Of a DNA stretch of 64,000 nt, positions 17,844 to 28,069 are shown piece by piece. This DNA is from Pseudomonas marincola. GTDB lineage: Bacteria; Pseudomonadota; Gammaproteobacteria; Pseudomonadales; Pseudomonadaceae. How positions within the stretch are numbered: the first letter of the stretch is position 1; each line of letters starts with the position of its first letter. The stretch is taken from the NCBI RefSeq assembly GCF_900116605.1, contig NZ_FPBC01000004.1:1-64000 (forward strand), read 5' to 3'. The notes beneath the pieces were generated by a model. That model ran no database searches. It was not told the DNA's origin and saw nothing but the letters and a program-made list of their open reading frames with translations. The position numbers were made by a program, and so were the translations under genes.

Positions 17844-18916
17844 ACTACACTAACACGGCCGGTGTAATTCAGATCAATCCACTGCTGATAACTTCCACTT
17901 TTAACATTTTCCACCCAACTGGCATTGCTCAGGTACCACTCTACCGTTTTTCGGATTCCGCTTTCGAATGTTTCTTCTGGAGACCAGCCAAGTTCACGTT
18001 GAATCTTGCTCGCGTCGATGGCATAACGCTGATCATGTCCTGGGCGATCTTTCACATAAGTAATTAAACTGTGATGAGGACGGTGAGGTGACTCAGGACA
18101 TAAATCATCAAGCAAAGCACACAGAGTATGCACCACTTCTATGTTTTGTTTTTCGTTGTGCCCGCCGATATTGTAGGTCTCTCCGACCTTACCTTCAGTG
18201 ACGACTTTATAAAGAGCGCGGGCATGATCTTCAACGTACAACCAATCGCGAACTTGATCTCCCTTGCCATATACAGGCAAGGACTTCCCTTCCAGCGCAT
18301 TTAAAATGATCAGAGGAATAAGTTTCTCAGGGAAGTGGTATGGCCCATAATTGTTGGAGCAATTAGTGATCAACGTCGGCAGACCATAAGTGCGACGCCA
18401 TGCTCTCACTAGATGATCCGAACTTGCTTTGCTAGAAGAGTAAGGTGAACTTGGCTGATATGGTGTCGTCTCAGTGAACAGGTCTTCGGGACCTTCAAGG
18501 TCTCCATAAACTTCATCAGTTGATATGTGATGAAAGCGGAATTTTGCTTTGCGTTCTTCATCCAAACTCGCCCAGTATTGGCGAGCTGACTCCAGTAATG
18601 TGTAGGTGCCGATAATGTTCGTCTGGATAAACTCGGACGGTCCGCTGATCGAGCGATCCACATGCGACTCTGCAGCTAAGTGCATGATTGCGTCGGGCTG
18701 ATACTGAGCGAAGATACGATCAATTTCCGAACAATCGCAAATATCCACACGCTCGAATACGTAGCGCTCACTCAGGGAAACTTCGGCAAGAGATTCTAAA
18801 TTACCGGCATAGGTAAGTTTATCGACGTTAACTACAGAATCTGCAGTATTCGAAATAATATGACGAATTACAGCAGAACCAATAAAGCCAGCACCGCCAG
18901 TGACTAGAATTTTCAC
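17840..18916 (-). CDS. rmlB: dTDP-glucose 4,6-dehydratase
   Basis: Second step of dTDP-L-rhamnose synthesis: converts dTDP-glucose to the 4-keto-6-deoxy sugar with bound NAD. The 358-residue product has [40 protein letters not shown] (catalytic Asp/Glu region) and [14 protein letters not shown] (Tyr/Lys). It is the first gene of the long minus-strand O-antigen transcript. Its upstream region (18917-19146) must hold the main promoter and contains a Fur-box-like palindrome. Confidence 0.95.
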   Translation of the reverse strand: MKILVTGGAGFIGSAVIRHIISNTADSVVNVDKLTYAGNLESLAEVSLSERYVFERVDICDCSEIDRIFAQYQPDAIMHLAAESHVDRSISGPSEFIQTNIIGTYTLLESARQYWASLDEERKAKFRFHHISTDEVYGDLEGPEDLFTETTPYQPSSPYSSSKASSDHLVRAWRRTYGLPTLITNCSNNYGPYHFPEKLIPLIILNALEGKSLPVYGKGDQVRDWLYVEDHARALYKVVTEGKVGETYNIGGHNEKQNIEVVHTLCALLDDLCPESPHRPHHSLITYVKDRPGHDQRYAIDASKIQRELGWSPEETFESGIRKTVEWYLSNASWVENVKSGSYQQWIDLNYTGRVSVV

Positions 18917-18978
18917 TTGAAAAATTACCTTTAAAATAGAGACAGCGCATGTAATAGCTGTCTATCCCTCACAAATAG

Positions 18979-18997
18979 AAATGATTATCATTATAGT
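18979..18997. promoter_or_regulatory. Fur-box-like palindrome upstream of rmlB
   Basis: The core AATGATTATCATT agrees with the central 13 bases of the Fur consensus (AATGATAATCATT) at 12 positions. It sits about 65 bases before the rmlB start codon in an AT-rich promoter region. AT-rich DNA can produce such matches by chance. Confidence 0.4.
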
Positions 18998-19146
18998 AAA
19001 ATGATATCCGCTATCTATTCCTTCTAAATAATCAATCTTACAGCGTAAAGGTTGTTTCACTAACTGATATCAGACATCAAACAGCTGTCATTGATGCCAA
19101 AGACTTTCATAAAAGAGAAATTCGTTCTCAAGCCACGCTTTAAGCC

Positions 19147-19431
19147 TCACTCGTCCTCATTCACCCTGTCTCTGAGTTCCTTCCCTGGCTTAAAGTGCGG
19201 TACAAATTTGCCATCCAGACAGACGGACTGCCCTGTCTTCGGGTTGCGCCCTACTCGTGGCGCCCTGAAGTGTAGCGAAAAGCTACCAAAGCCTCGGATC
19301 TCTATCCGATCTCCGGTAGCCAGCGCCTGAGACATTTGCTCAAGCATGGTTTTGATGGCTAGCTCGACATCCTTGGATGAGAGCTGGCCCTGGTGCGTTA
19401 CTATTCTTTCGATCAACTCTGACTTGGTCAT
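19147..19431 (-). CDS. ihfB: Integration host factor subunit beta
   Basis: A 94-residue DNA-bending protein that pairs with Ihf[21 protein letters not shown] at the N-terminus and [17 protein letters not shown] followed by [13 protein letters not shown] (the beta-arm with the intercalating Pro) are diagnostic. The length matches the family. It follows rpsA in the same direction, as in other gammaproteobacteria, and marks the edge of the O-antigen locus in Pseudomonas (also called himD). Confidence 0.97.
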   Translation of the reverse strand: MTKSELIERIVTHQGQLSSKDVELAIKTMLEQMSQALATGDRIEIRGFGSFSLHFRAPRVGRNPKTGQSVCLDGKFVPHFKPGKELRDRVNEDE

Positions 19432-19655
19432 GGTTTTCCCTTCTTTTTCAAGCAGCTAGATCACTCGATATAAAGGTTTTAGCACGCCTTCAGAATTTTG
19501 AACAGTATATAAATCAAGGGATTAGCGGCGCATTCACTTTTGCCACAAACGCTCGATTTCCAGCGGCGGCAATTTGACATCATGCAGTGTCATAAATCAA
19601 GTCACTATGCTGCCAAATATCGCTTTGATATACCCTTCACCCCTAAACCGCAGCT

Positions 19656-19686
19656 AAAAAAAAGGGCGACCGAAGTCGCCCTTTTT
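19656..19686 (-). terminator. Rho-independent terminator of rpsA
   Basis: On the minus strand, a GGGCGAC stem with a TTCG loop and GTCGCCC is followed by eight T. It begins 18 bases past the rpsA stop codon. It separates rpsA from ihfB. Confidence 0.9.
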
Positions 19687-19703
19687 CTATGGTCTACCTG
19701 AAC

Positions 19704-21389
19704 TTAGTTCTGGTTTTCCATTTGTGCGCGGATCAGATCACCGATGGTGGTCGGACCAGCAGGAGCAGCTTCGTCCTGCTTGGTGCGCATCTCTTTGATT
19801 GCTTCTTTTTCGTCTTCAACGTCTTTCGACTTGATCGACAAGCTGATTACGCGGCTCTTACGATCAACGCTGATGATCTTGGCTTCAACTTCTTCGCCTT
19901 CTTTCAGAACGTTGCGCGCGTCTTCAACGCGGTCACGGCTGATTTCAGAAGCTTTCAGAGTGGCTTCGATCTCGTTGCCCAGGTCGATGATTGCGCCTTT
20001 AGCATCAACTTCCTTCACAACGCCGCGCACGATGGTGCCTTTGTCGTTAACGGAAACATAGTTGGAGAACGGATCGTCTTCCAGCTGCTTGATGCCCAGG
20101 GAAATGCGCTCACGCTCCGGATCAACGGAGAGGATAACGGTTTCCAGCTCGTCGCCTTTCTTGAAGCGGCGTACAGCTTCTTCGCCTACTTCGTTCCAGG
20201 AGATGTCGGACAGGTGAACAAGGCCGTCGATGCCGCCATCCAGACCAATGAAGATACCGAAATCGGTGATCGACTTGATGGTGCCGGAGATCTTGTCGCC
20301 TTTGTTGAACTGACCCGAGAAGTCTTCCCACGGGTTAGTTTTGCACTGCTTGATACCCAGGGAGATACGGCGGCGTTCTTCGTCGATGTCGAGAACCATA
20401 ACTTCCACTTCGTCGCCAACCTGAACGACTTTAGACGGGTGGATGTTTTTGTTGGTCCAATCCATTTCGGATACGTGCACCAGGCCTTCCACGCCTTCTT
20501 CCAGCTCTGCGAAGCAGCCGTAGTCGGTCAGGTTGGTTACGCGTGCAACAACGCGGGTGTTTTCTGGGTAACGAGCCTTGATAGCAACCCACGGGTCTTC
20601 GCCCAGCTGCTTCAGGCCCAGCGATACGCGGTTACGCTCGCGATCGTATTTCAGAACCTTAACGTCGATTTCGTCACCAACGTTGACGATCTCGGAAGGA
20701 TGCTTGATGCGCTTCCAAGCCATGTCTGTGATGTGCAGCAGGCCGTCAACACCGCCCAGATCAACGAATGCGCCGTAATCTGTGAGGTTCTTGACGATAC
20801 CTTTAACTTGCTGGCCTTCCTGCAGAGACTCGAGCAGAGCTTCACGCTCAGCACTGTTCTCAGCTTCGAGGACGCTACGACGAGAAACAACAACGTTGTT
20901 GCGCTTCTGGTCCAGCTTGATGACCTTGAACTCCAGCTCTTTGCCTTCCAGGTGAGTGGTATCACGCACTGGACGCACATCGACCAAAGAACCTGGCAGG
21001 AACGCACGGATGCCGTTAACGTCGACAGTGAAGCCGCCTTTAACCTTACCGTTGATAACGCCCGTAACCACTTCTTCAGCGGCGAAAGCTGCTTCCAGAA
21101 CAATCCAGCACTCAGCGCGCTTGGCTTTTTCGCGGGACAGCTTGGTTTCACCGAAGCCATCTTCAACCGCGTCCAGCGCAACGTGGACTTCGTCACCGAC
21201 CTTGATGGTCAGCTCGCCTTGTTCGTTGAAGAACTGCTCGAGCGGGATGACGCCCTCAGACTTCAGACCGGCATGAACGGTAACCCAGTCACCGTCGATG
21301 TCGACTACCAGGCCAGTGATGATGGCGCCCGGCTGCATGTCGAGGGTTTTTAGGCTTTCTTCAAAGAGTTCCGCAAAGCTTTCGCTCAT
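19704..21389 (-). CDS. rpsA: 30S ribosomal protein S1
   Basis: Ribosomal protein S1 recruits mRNA to the 30S subunit. The 561-residue product contains six S1 (OB-fold) repeats, visible as recurring G(A/C/I)FV/AxLxxGVxGLxHxSD blocks ([59 protein letters not shown]). The start at 21389 ([16 protein letters not shown]) matches the family; the frame is open further upstream without homology. cmk lies upstream in the same direction. The reverse strand of this gene is open for over 550 codons, a codon-bias shadow. Confidence 0.97.
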   Translation of the reverse strand: MSESFAELFEESLKTLDMQPGAIITGLVVDIDGDWVTVHAGLKSEGVIPLEQFFNEQGELTIKVGDEVHVALDAVEDGFGETKLSREKAKRAECWIVLEAAFAAEEVVTGVINGKVKGGFTVDVNGIRAFLPGSLVDVRPVRDTTHLEGKELEFKVIKLDQKRNNVVVSRRSVLEAENSAEREALLESLQEGQQVKGIVKNLTDYGAFVDLGGVDGLLHITDMAWKRIKHPSEIVNVGDEIDVKVLKYDRERNRVSLGLKQLGEDPWVAIKARYPENTRVVARVTNLTDYGCFAELEEGVEGLVHVSEMDWTNKNIHPSKVVQVGDEVEVMVLDIDEERRRISLGIKQCKTNPWEDFSGQFNKGDKISGTIKSITDFGIFIGLDGGIDGLVHLSDISWNEVGEEAVRRFKKGDELETVILSVDPERERISLGIKQLEDDPFSNYVSVNDKGTIVRGVVKEVDAKGAIIDLGNEIEATLKASEISRDRVEDARNVLKEGEEVEAKIISVDRKSRVISLSIKSKDVEDEKEAIKEMRTKQDEAAPAGPTTIGDLIRAQMENQN

Positions 21390-21547
21390 GTTGATTCCTG
21401 TAGATGCAGGGCAGTGGATTCTGCCCAAACCACACTCCAGACAATGTGGGTACGTTTATATTAAAAGCGGCACACGGGCTTAGGACTGGTCCCACGCATG
21501 CCGCCCTGTTCAAATTAGTTACAAGCGTTAGCTTGCGGCTAATCTGA

Positions 21548-21571
21548 AGAAGCCCGAGTATTCAGGCTTCT
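21548..21571 (-). terminator. Possible weak terminator/attenuator after cmk
   Basis: Inverted repeat AGAAGCC ... GGCTTCT with a 10-base loop begins at the last base of the cmk stop codon. Only a short T-rich tail follows, so partial read-through into rpsA is expected. Confidence 0.3.
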
Positions 21572-22257
21572 CAACCGGCGAGATCGCGAATGGCGACCTC
21601 ACTCAGAATTCTTTCAATCACTTGCTCGATGGTCATCTCTGTCGAGTCCAGCACGATCGCGTCATCTGCAGGCTTTAACGGCGCTACAGCACGCTGAGTA
21701 TCACGCTCATCCCGCAGGCGAATCTCATCAAGTAGACTCGCAAGATTAACATCATCGCCCTTGGCCTTCAACTGCAAGTAGCGTCGGCGCGCACGCTCCT
21801 CGGCACTGGCTGTCAGGAAGATTTTCAGTGGTGCATCCGGGAACACCACAGTGCCCATGTCGCGACCATCGGCAACCAGCCCCGGCATCTCGCTGAATGC
21901 CCGCTGACGCTCTAGCAAGGCCTCGCGCACGCCCGGCAAGGCTGCAACAACCGAGGCGTTGGCGCCAATCTGCTCATTACGGATGGCGTTGGTAACCTCC
22001 TCGCCTTCCAGAATAATGCGCTGATCGAAGTCGGCACACGCCGCGATAAATTGAACATCCAGATGAGCGGCAAGCACTTTCAACGATTCTTCGTTGCTCA
22101 GGTCGACGCCATGGTTGCGCGCGGAAAAAGCCAGCAGGCGGTAAAGCGCGCCGGAATCCAGCAACGCCCACCCCAAACGCTGAGCCAAACAACCGGCAAC
22201 CGTGCCTTTACCCGAGCCACTTGGCCCATCGATTGCGATTACCGGCGCTTTGCTCAT
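21571..22257 (-). CDS. cmk: Cytidylate kinase
   Basis: Phosphorylates CMP and dCMP with ATP. The 228-residue product begins [18 protein letters not shown] (P-loop). It also has [27 protein letters not shown] and the lid [11 protein letters not shown]. The ATG at 22257 overlaps the stop of tyrA-aroA as TGATG, indicating coupled translation; an in-frame GTG one codon earlier is less likely. Confidence 0.96.
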   Translation of the reverse strand: MSKAPVIAIDGPSGSGKGTVAGCLAQRLGWALLDSGALYRLLAFSARNHGVDLSNEESLKVLAAHLDVQFIAACADFDQRIILEGEEVTNAIRNEQIGANASVVAALPGVREALLERQRAFSEMPGLVADGRDMGTVVFPDAPLKIFLTASAEERARRRYLQLKAKGDDVNLASLLDEIRLRDERDTQRAVAPLKPADDAIVLDSTEMTIEQVIERILSEVAIRDLAG

Positions 22258-24512
22258 CACGACTTGCCCTCTTCTGTTACACGCATGCCCACTTTGCCAG
22301 CCAATGCCAGGAAGTTAGGGAACGAGGTGGCGACGTTGGCGCAATCGTGAATCTTGATTGGCGCGGTCGCACGCAGCGAGGCCACACTGAAGGCCATCGC
22401 GATGCGGTGGTCGCCATGCGCATAGACTTCGCCCCCGCCCATGCTGCCACCTTCGATGATAATGCCATCGGGGGTCGGCTCGACTTTGACGCCCAGACTC
22501 AGCAAGCCATCCGCCATCACCTGAATGCGATCAGACTCCTTGACCCGCAACTCTTCAGCGCCGCGCAGCACAGTGCGCCCTTCAGCGCAGGTGGCAGCGA
22601 TGAACAATACCGGGAACTCGTCGATTGCCAACGGCACCAGATCTTCCGGAATATCGATACCTTTAAGCTTAGCTGAGCGCACGCGAATATCTGCAACCGG
22701 CTCGCCGCCGACTTCACGCTCATTCTCAAGGGTAATGTCGCCGCCCATCAGCTTGAGGATGTCAATAACGCCGGTGCGCGTCGGGTTGACGCCAACATGT
22801 TCAAGTACCAGTTCAGAGTTCTCGGCGATGCTCGCTGCAACTAGGAAGAACGCAGCCGATGAGATATCAGCCGGCACCTCGATGTGCGTGCCTGTCAGCT
22901 TGTGACCGGACTCGACGGTGGCGCTATTGCCTTCAACCGTCACCGGATAACCGAAACCGCGCAGCATGCGCTCGGTGTGGTCACGGGTCGGCGCTGGCTC
23001 GATCACGGTAGTGGAACCGGCTGCGTAAAGCCCCGCCAACAAAAGGCAGGATTTAACCTGAGCGCTGGCCATTGGCATTTCGTAAGTCATACCGCCCAGA
23101 CGACGACCACCGCGCACAGTCAGCGGCGGACGCCCTTCCGGCGCGGCGTCGATCAATGCACCCATTGCACGCAGCGGCTTGGCCACACGGTTCATCGGAC
23201 GCTTGCTCAGCGATTCGTCGCCAGTCAGCGTGGTATCGAATGTTTGCGCAGCCAGCAGGCCACTCAGCAGGCGCATCGATGTGCCCGAGTTGCCCAGATA
23301 GATTGGCCCCGGCGGCGCTTGCAAGCCATGCAGGCCTACACCATGAATCGTCACGCGGCCGTGATCCGGCCCCTCAATGACCACACCCATGTCGCGAAAT
23401 GCCTGCAGGGTCGCCAGCGCATCTTCGCCTTCAAGGAAACCTTCGACTTCGGTCACGCCTTCGGCCAGCGAGCCGAGCATGATCGAGCGGTGGGAAATCG
23501 ACTTGTCGCCCGGCACACGAATGCGCCCGTTTACGTTACCGCCTGGCTGAGCCAGAAAAATCAGATTATTCGAGTGCATAGCGTCCACATAGGCCCTGCG
23601 GGCCAGTATTTTGCTGAAATGCTCACGGGCTACCCGGGCGCGCGTAAATACGCCCAGTAGTTGATGCCCGTCGCCTGCGTCAACCGCGGCACGTAGAGCG
23701 TCGAGATCGTCGCGAAATAAGTCCAGGTTGTGCAGCACCGCCTCGCGATTGGCGAGGAAGATATCGTGCCACATCACCGGATCACTGCCAGCTATGCGCG
23801 TAAAGTCGCGAAAGCCACCAGCGGCGTAACGGAATATCTCCAGGTTTTCACTGCGCTTGGCCAGCGAATCAACCAGACCAAACGCCAGCAGATGCGGTAA
23901 GTGGCTTGTGGCCGCCAACACTTGGTCATGGTGATCGACCTGCATCTGTTCAACATCGGCGCCCAGTGCGCGCCAAAGCTGCTCGACCAGCGCGACGGCT
24001 TGCGCGTCGGTCTCGTCCAGCGGCGTAAGAATGACTTTATGCCGACGAAACAACGCCGCATTAGCCGCCTCGACGCCACTTTGCTCGGAGCCGGCAATCG
24101 GGTGGCCCGGCACGAAGCGCGCCGGCATGGCGCCGAACGCCTCGCGCGCAGCCCGCACCACATTGCCTTTAGCGCTGCCAACATCGGTAAGCACCGCATT
24201 ACCCAGATCGAGCTTGGCCAATTCAGCCAGCAAGCGCTCCATGGCGAGTATCGGCACAGCTAACTGAATGACGTCGGCTCCAATGCACGCCGTTGCCAGA
24301 TCAGCCTCGCAGCGATCAACCACGCCGAGTTCGACAGCCTGCACGCGCGACGGCGCATCCAGGTCAACGCCAACCACTTCACGGCACAGGCCACTGCTGC
24401 GCAAACCCTTGGCAAAAGAGCCGCCAATCAGCCCCAGCCCCACGACAACCAGACGATTGATAATCGGCGCTTGAGCAGCAACGGGCTGGGTGTTTTTGTG
24501 CAAATCGCTCAC
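22257..24512 (-). CDS. tyrA-aroA: Bifunctional prephenate dehydrogenase / EPSP synthase
   Basis: A natural fusion of 751 residues. The first 300 or so form prephenate dehydrogenase ([35 protein letters not shown]), acting in tyrosine synthesis. The rest is 5-enolpyruvylshikimate-3-phosphate synthase ([53 protein letters not shown]), the sixth step of the shikimate pathway. The fusion is known in Pseudomonas. Its start overlaps the stop of hisC2 by 4 bases, and its stop overlaps cmk. Confidence 0.95.
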   Translation of the reverse strand: MSDLHKNTQPVAAQAPIINRLVVVGLGLIGGSFAKGLRSSGLCREVVGVDLDAPSRVQAVELGVVDRCEADLATACIGADVIQLAVPILAMERLLAELAKLDLGNAVLTDVGSAKGNVVRAAREAFGAMPARFVPGHPIAGSEQSGVEAANAALFRRHKVILTPLDETDAQAVALVEQLWRALGADVEQMQVDHHDQVLAATSHLPHLLAFGLVDSLAKRSENLEIFRYAAGGFRDFTRIAGSDPVMWHDIFLANREAVLHNLDLFRDDLDALRAAVDAGDGHQLLGVFTRARVAREHFSKILARRAYVDAMHSNNLIFLAQPGGNVNGRIRVPGDKSISHRSIMLGSLAEGVTEVEGFLEGEDALATLQAFRDMGVVIEGPDHGRVTIHGVGLHGLQAPPGPIYLGNSGTSMRLLSGLLAAQTFDTTLTGDESLSKRPMNRVAKPLRAMGALIDAAPEGRPPLTVRGGRRLGGMTYEMPMASAQVKSCLLLAGLYAAGSTTVIEPAPTRDHTERMLRGFGYPVTVEGNSATVESGHKLTGTHIEVPADISSAAFFLVAASIAENSELVLEHVGVNPTRTGVIDILKLMGGDITLENEREVGGEPVADIRVRSAKLKGIDIPEDLVPLAIDEFPVLFIAATCAEGRTVLRGAEELRVKESDRIQVMADGLLSLGVKVEPTPDGIIIEGGSMGGGEVYAHGDHRIAMAFSVASLRATAPIKIHDCANVATSFPNFLALAGKVGMRVTEEGKS

Positions 24513-25618
24513 GCGCTCAACACCTTGGCCAACGCTTCAAGGAACCGCGCGTTCTCAGCTGGCAAGCCGATCGAGACGCGCAAGTAGTTCGGCATCCCGT
24601 AATTGGCCACAGGGCGAACAATCACACCCTCGCGCAGCAAGCCCTGATAAACCGGCATGCCTTCACGACCGACATTGACGGCGATGAAGTTGCCCTTCGA
24701 CGCAATCCACTCAAGGCCCAACGCCTTGAAACCGGCTTCGAGTTGCTGCATGCCGGCGTCATTCAACTCACGGCTCTGCTGCAGGTAGCTGTCATCAGCG
24801 AGCGCTGCGCAAGCAGCGGCAATGGCCAGGCTGTTGACGTTGAACGGCTGGCGCACTCGATTCAGCACATCGGCAATCTGCGCCGAGCTGATGCCATAGC
24901 CCACCCGCAAGCCAGCCAAACCGTAAGCCTTGGAGAACGTCCGCGAAACCAGCAAATTGCTGTGCTTGGCCAGATAATCGAGGCCATCTGGCAGCTCTTC
25001 GCCTTCGGCGTATTCGATATACGCCTCGTCAAGCACAACCAGCACCGACTCCGGAACCTGATCAAGGAATGCAGCCAACGCCTGCGGGCCAAACCAGGTG
25101 CCAGTCGGGTTGTTCGGGTTGGCGATGAACACCACGCGGGTATCGGCATCGATTGCCGCCAGCATGGCCTCAAGGTCGTGACCGTAATCCTTGGCTGGGA
25201 CGATGTTGCAGCGCGCGCCCACGGCCTGCGTGGCAATCGGATACACCGCAAATGCGTGCTCACTGAACACAGCATTCAGGCCGGGGGCGAGATAGGCCCG
25301 CGCCACCAGTTCCAGAATATCGTTGGAGCCATTGCCCAAGGTGATCTGATTGGTTTGCACGGCGCAACGCGCAGCAAGCTGGCTCTTCAGCGCAAAACCA
25401 TTGCCATCGGGATAACGCGTCAGTTCAGCAAGCTCGGCTGCAATGGCCTCGAGCGCCTTGGGGCTCGGGCCCATCGGGTTTTCGTTACTGGCCAGCTTGA
25501 CGATGGTCAGCGGATCAAGATCCAGTTCACGGGCCAGCTCATCAACCGGCTTGCCTGGCACGTAGGGCGACAGTTTTTGCACGCCTGGCTGGGCCAGGGC
25601 GAGGAAATCACAACTCAT
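24509..25618 (-). CDS. hisC2: Histidinol-phosphate aminotransferase (second copy type)
   Basis: Class I/II PLP aminotransferase of 369 residues, in an aromatic biosynthesis operon. In this setting HisC2 probably makes phenylalanine or tyrosine by transamination besides acting on imidazole-acetol phosphate. SNENPMGPSPKALEAI, ANPNNPTGTWF, LDEAYIEYAE and SRTFSKAYGLAGLRVGYG (PLP lysine) are present. The start at 25618 (MSCDFLALAQPG) has GAGGCAAG just upstream. The longer open frame has no homologous N-terminus. Confidence 0.93.
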   Translation of the reverse strand: MSCDFLALAQPGVQKLSPYVPGKPVDELARELDLDPLTIVKLASNENPMGPSPKALEAIAAELAELTRYPDGNGFALKSQLAARCAVQTNQITLGNGSNDILELVARAYLAPGLNAVFSEHAFAVYPIATQAVGARCNIVPAKDYGHDLEAMLAAIDADTRVVFIANPNNPTGTWFGPQALAAFLDQVPESVLVVLDEAYIEYAEGEELPDGLDYLAKHSNLLVSRTFSKAYGLAGLRVGYGISSAQIADVLNRVRQPFNVNSLAIAAACAALADDSYLQQSRELNDAGMQQLEAGFKALGLEWIASKGNFIAVNVGREGMPVYQGLLREGVIVRPVANYGMPNYLRVSIGLPAENARFLEALAKVLSA

Positions 25619-25722
25619 TGCTTGCCTCGTTTTGCCAATCGTCTCAGTGGCGTCGCACGCATTAACAGCAGGCGACGCCATTGCGATAGTTGCTAAAGAC
25701 CGCTACAGATTTGCGCAGTGCT

Positions 25723-26829
25723 TTATAGAACCGCTTTCGGGTAGGAACCCAGCACTTTCAGCGCGACGGCCTCTTGATTGATCTTCTCCAGCACATCCTT
25801 GATCAACGGATCGCGATGGTGGCCGACGAAATCAATGAAGAACACATAGGTCCATTTGCCGCTTCGCGACGGGCGCGTCTCGATACGCGTGAGGTCGATA
25901 CCGTTCTTGTGGAACGGCACCAAAAGCTCGTGCAGCGCACCTGGCTTGTTGCTCATGGAAATGATCACCGACGTCTTGTCGTCACCGGTTGGCGGCACTT
26001 CCTGGCTGCCGATTATCAAGAAGCGCGTGGAGTTATCCGGACGGTCTTCGATCTTTTCAGCGTGTTTGGTCAGGCCATACAGATTAGCCGCCATATCACC
26101 GGCGATTGCTGCAGAGTTCCACTCACCTTTCACCCGCTTGGCCGCGTCGGCGTTGCTGGAAACCGCAACGCGCTCAACATTCGGGTAATGCGCATCCAGC
26201 CACTTGCGGCACTGCGCCAGCGACTGTGCGTGCGAGTAGATACGGGTGATTTTGTCAGTCTTGGTGGTATCGCCGACCAGCAGGTGGTGGTGAATACGCA
26301 GCTCGACCTCACCGCAAATTACCATGTCGTGCTCAAGGAAGCTGTCGAGCGTGTGGTTGATTGCGCCTTCGGTGGAGTTTTCAACCGGGACCACGCCGAA
26401 GTTGACTGCGCCCGCAGCCACTTCGCGGAACACCTCGTCAATTGCCGCCATTGGCACACTGACAACTGCGTGACCAAAGTGCTTCATGGCAGCGGCTTGC
26501 GAGAAGGTGCCTTCAGGGCCGAGGTAGGCGACTTTCAGCGGGTTTTCCAGCGCCAGGCACGAAGACATGATTTCGCGGAACAAACGCGCCATCTCTTCGT
26601 TATCCAACGGGCCTTTATTGCGGTCCATCACGCGCTTGAGCACCTGCGCTTCACGCTCAGGACGATAGAATACTGGCGTCTCGCCAACGGGCAGTGCGGC
26701 CATCTTGACCCGCGCCACTTCTTCTGCGCAACGCGCACGGTCACTGATCAGCTCAAGAATTTTCTCATCGAGGCTGTCAATACGCAGGCGCAAGGCCTGC
26801 AGTTCTTGCTCGGACACTACGTTGCTCAT
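25723..26829 (-). CDS. pheA: Bifunctional chorismate mutase / prephenate dehydratase
   Basis: P-protein of phenylalanine synthesis, 368 residues. An AroQ chorismate mutase domain spans about 1-95 (LRLRIDSLDEKILELISDRA). A prephenate dehydratase domain follows (VAYLGPEGTFSQAAAMKHFG, PVENSTEGAINHTLDSF), then a C-terminal ACT regulatory domain (NKPGALHELLVPFHKNGIDL, then ETRPSRSGKW). The start overlaps the serC stop (TAATG), so the two are coupled. The ACT domain implies feedback inhibition by phenylalanine. Confidence 0.96.
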   Translation of the reverse strand: MSNVVSEQELQALRLRIDSLDEKILELISDRARCAEEVARVKMAALPVGETPVFYRPEREAQVLKRVMDRNKGPLDNEEMARLFREIMSSCLALENPLKVAYLGPEGTFSQAAAMKHFGHAVVSVPMAAIDEVFREVAAGAVNFGVVPVENSTEGAINHTLDSFLEHDMVICGEVELRIHHHLLVGDTTKTDKITRIYSHAQSLAQCRKWLDAHYPNVERVAVSSNADAAKRVKGEWNSAAIAGDMAANLYGLTKHAEKIEDRPDNSTRFLIIGSQEVPPTGDDKTSVIISMSNKPGALHELLVPFHKNGIDLTRIETRPSRSGKWTYVFFIDFVGHHRDPLIKDVLEKINQEAVALKVLGSYPKAVL

Positions 26830-27920
26830 TAGCCGTGTTCCCTCTCGAATTCAGCCATGTAGGCAACCAGCGCCTGCACCGCATCGAGGCCGACCGCGTT
26901 GTAGATCGAGGCGCGCATGCCGCCAACCGAACGGTGACCTTTAAGGTTAAGCAAGCCGCGCGCATCAGCGCCGGCAAGGAATGGTTTATCCAGACGATCA
27001 TCGGCCAGACGGAACGGTACGTTCATCCACGAGCGTGCATTAGTCGCAACCGGATTGCTGTACAGCTCGCTGCTATCGATTGCAGCGTACAGCAGCTCTT
27101 TCTTGGCACGATTGCGCAGCTCCATCGCCTCGACACCGCCCTGCTCCTTCAGCCACTCAAAGACCAGACCGGAGAGATACCAGGAGAAGGTTGCAGGCGT
27201 GTTGTACATGGAGCCGTTGTCTGCAGCAATTTTGTAATTGAGCATGGTCGGGCAGCTGCTGCGTGCACGACCCAGCAGGTCTTCGCGGACGATGGCAACA
27301 ACCAGGCCGCTCGGGCCGATATTTTTTTGCGCACCGGCGTAGATCAGGCCGTACTTCGACACATCGAGCGGACGCGAAAGGATGTCGGAGGACATATCGG
27401 CCACCAGCGGCACGTCACCAACTTCGGGAATCCAGTCGAACTGCAAGCCGCCGATGGTCTCGTTGCTGGCGTAATGCACGTAGGCGGCATCTTTCGACAG
27501 CTGCCATTCGTTTTGCCCCGGAATCGCAAAGTAGTCATACGGCTTGGCACTGGCCGCAACATTGATATGGCCGTAACGCTTGGCTTCGTCGATGCTCTTC
27601 TTCGACCAGATACCGGTGTCGATATAGTCGGCAACACCGTCCTCCGGCAACAGGTTCAGCGGAATTTCGGCAAACTGCTGGCTCGCGCCGCCTTGCAGAA
27701 ACAGCACCTTGTAGTCATTAGGGATGGTCAGCAAGTCGCGCAGATCCTGCTCCGCCTTACCCGAGATGGCGAGATACTCATCGCTGCGATGGCTCATCTC
27801 CATAACCGACAGGCCACGGCCTTGCCAGTCGAGAAGTTCGCTCTGGGCACGCTGCAGAACAGCTTCAGGAAGCGCGGCGGGGCCGGCGCAAAAGTTAAAG
27901 GCTCGCTTGCTCACATCCAT
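26829..27920 (-). CDS. serC: Phosphoserine aminotransferase
   Basis: Second step of serine synthesis and also part of pyridoxal phosphate synthesis. The 363-residue product starts with SKRAFNFCAGPAALPEAVLQ. It has LQGGASQQFAEIPLNLL, the PLP lysine in YAGAQKNIGPSGL and the C-terminal GHRSVGGMRASIYNAV. ATG 27920 gives MDVSKRAF. The GTG two codons later (VSKRAF) lies at a better distance from AGAGAG and may be the real start. It heads the serC-pheA-hisC2 group and lies downstream of gyrA beyond a terminator. Confidence 0.95.
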   Translation of the reverse strand: MDVSKRAFNFCAGPAALPEAVLQRAQSELLDWQGRGLSVMEMSHRSDEYLAISGKAEQDLRDLLTIPNDYKVLFLQGGASQQFAEIPLNLLPEDGVADYIDTGIWSKKSIDEAKRYGHINVAASAKPYDYFAIPGQNEWQLSKDAAYVHYASNETIGGLQFDWIPEVGDVPLVADMSSDILSRPLDVSKYGLIYAGAQKNIGPSGLVVAIVREDLLGRARSSCPTMLNYKIAADNGSMYNTPATFSWYLSGLVFEWLKEQGGVEAMELRNRAKKELLYAAIDSSELYSNPVATNARSWMNVPFRLADDRLDKPFLAGADARGLLNLKGHRSVGGMRASIYNAVGLDAVQALVAYMAEFEREHG

Positions 27921-28019
27921 CTCTCTTTAGTCACCGGAAACCGCACTCGGGCGGACACACATGCTTCAAGTCGGGATGAGTGGGCGCTGAACGCCACTCT
28001 TCACCGTAAATTCGTAGCG

Positions 28020-28059
28020 AAAAACGCCGGATAATCATCGTGACTTATCCGGCGTTTTT
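28020..28059 (-). terminator. Rho-independent terminator of gyrA
   Basis: A perfect 15-base inverted repeat (AAAAACGCCGGATAA and its complement) with a 10-base loop, ending in five T on either strand. It begins 10 bases past the gyrA stop codon. Confidence 0.9.
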
Positions 28060-28069
28060 GCTGAGGGGA

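Noticed and set aside
19689..21353. Open frame of 554 codons antisense to rpsA
   Set aside because: The S1 repeats on the minus strand are unambiguous. The plus-strand frame is a codon-bias shadow and would run through the rpsA terminator.
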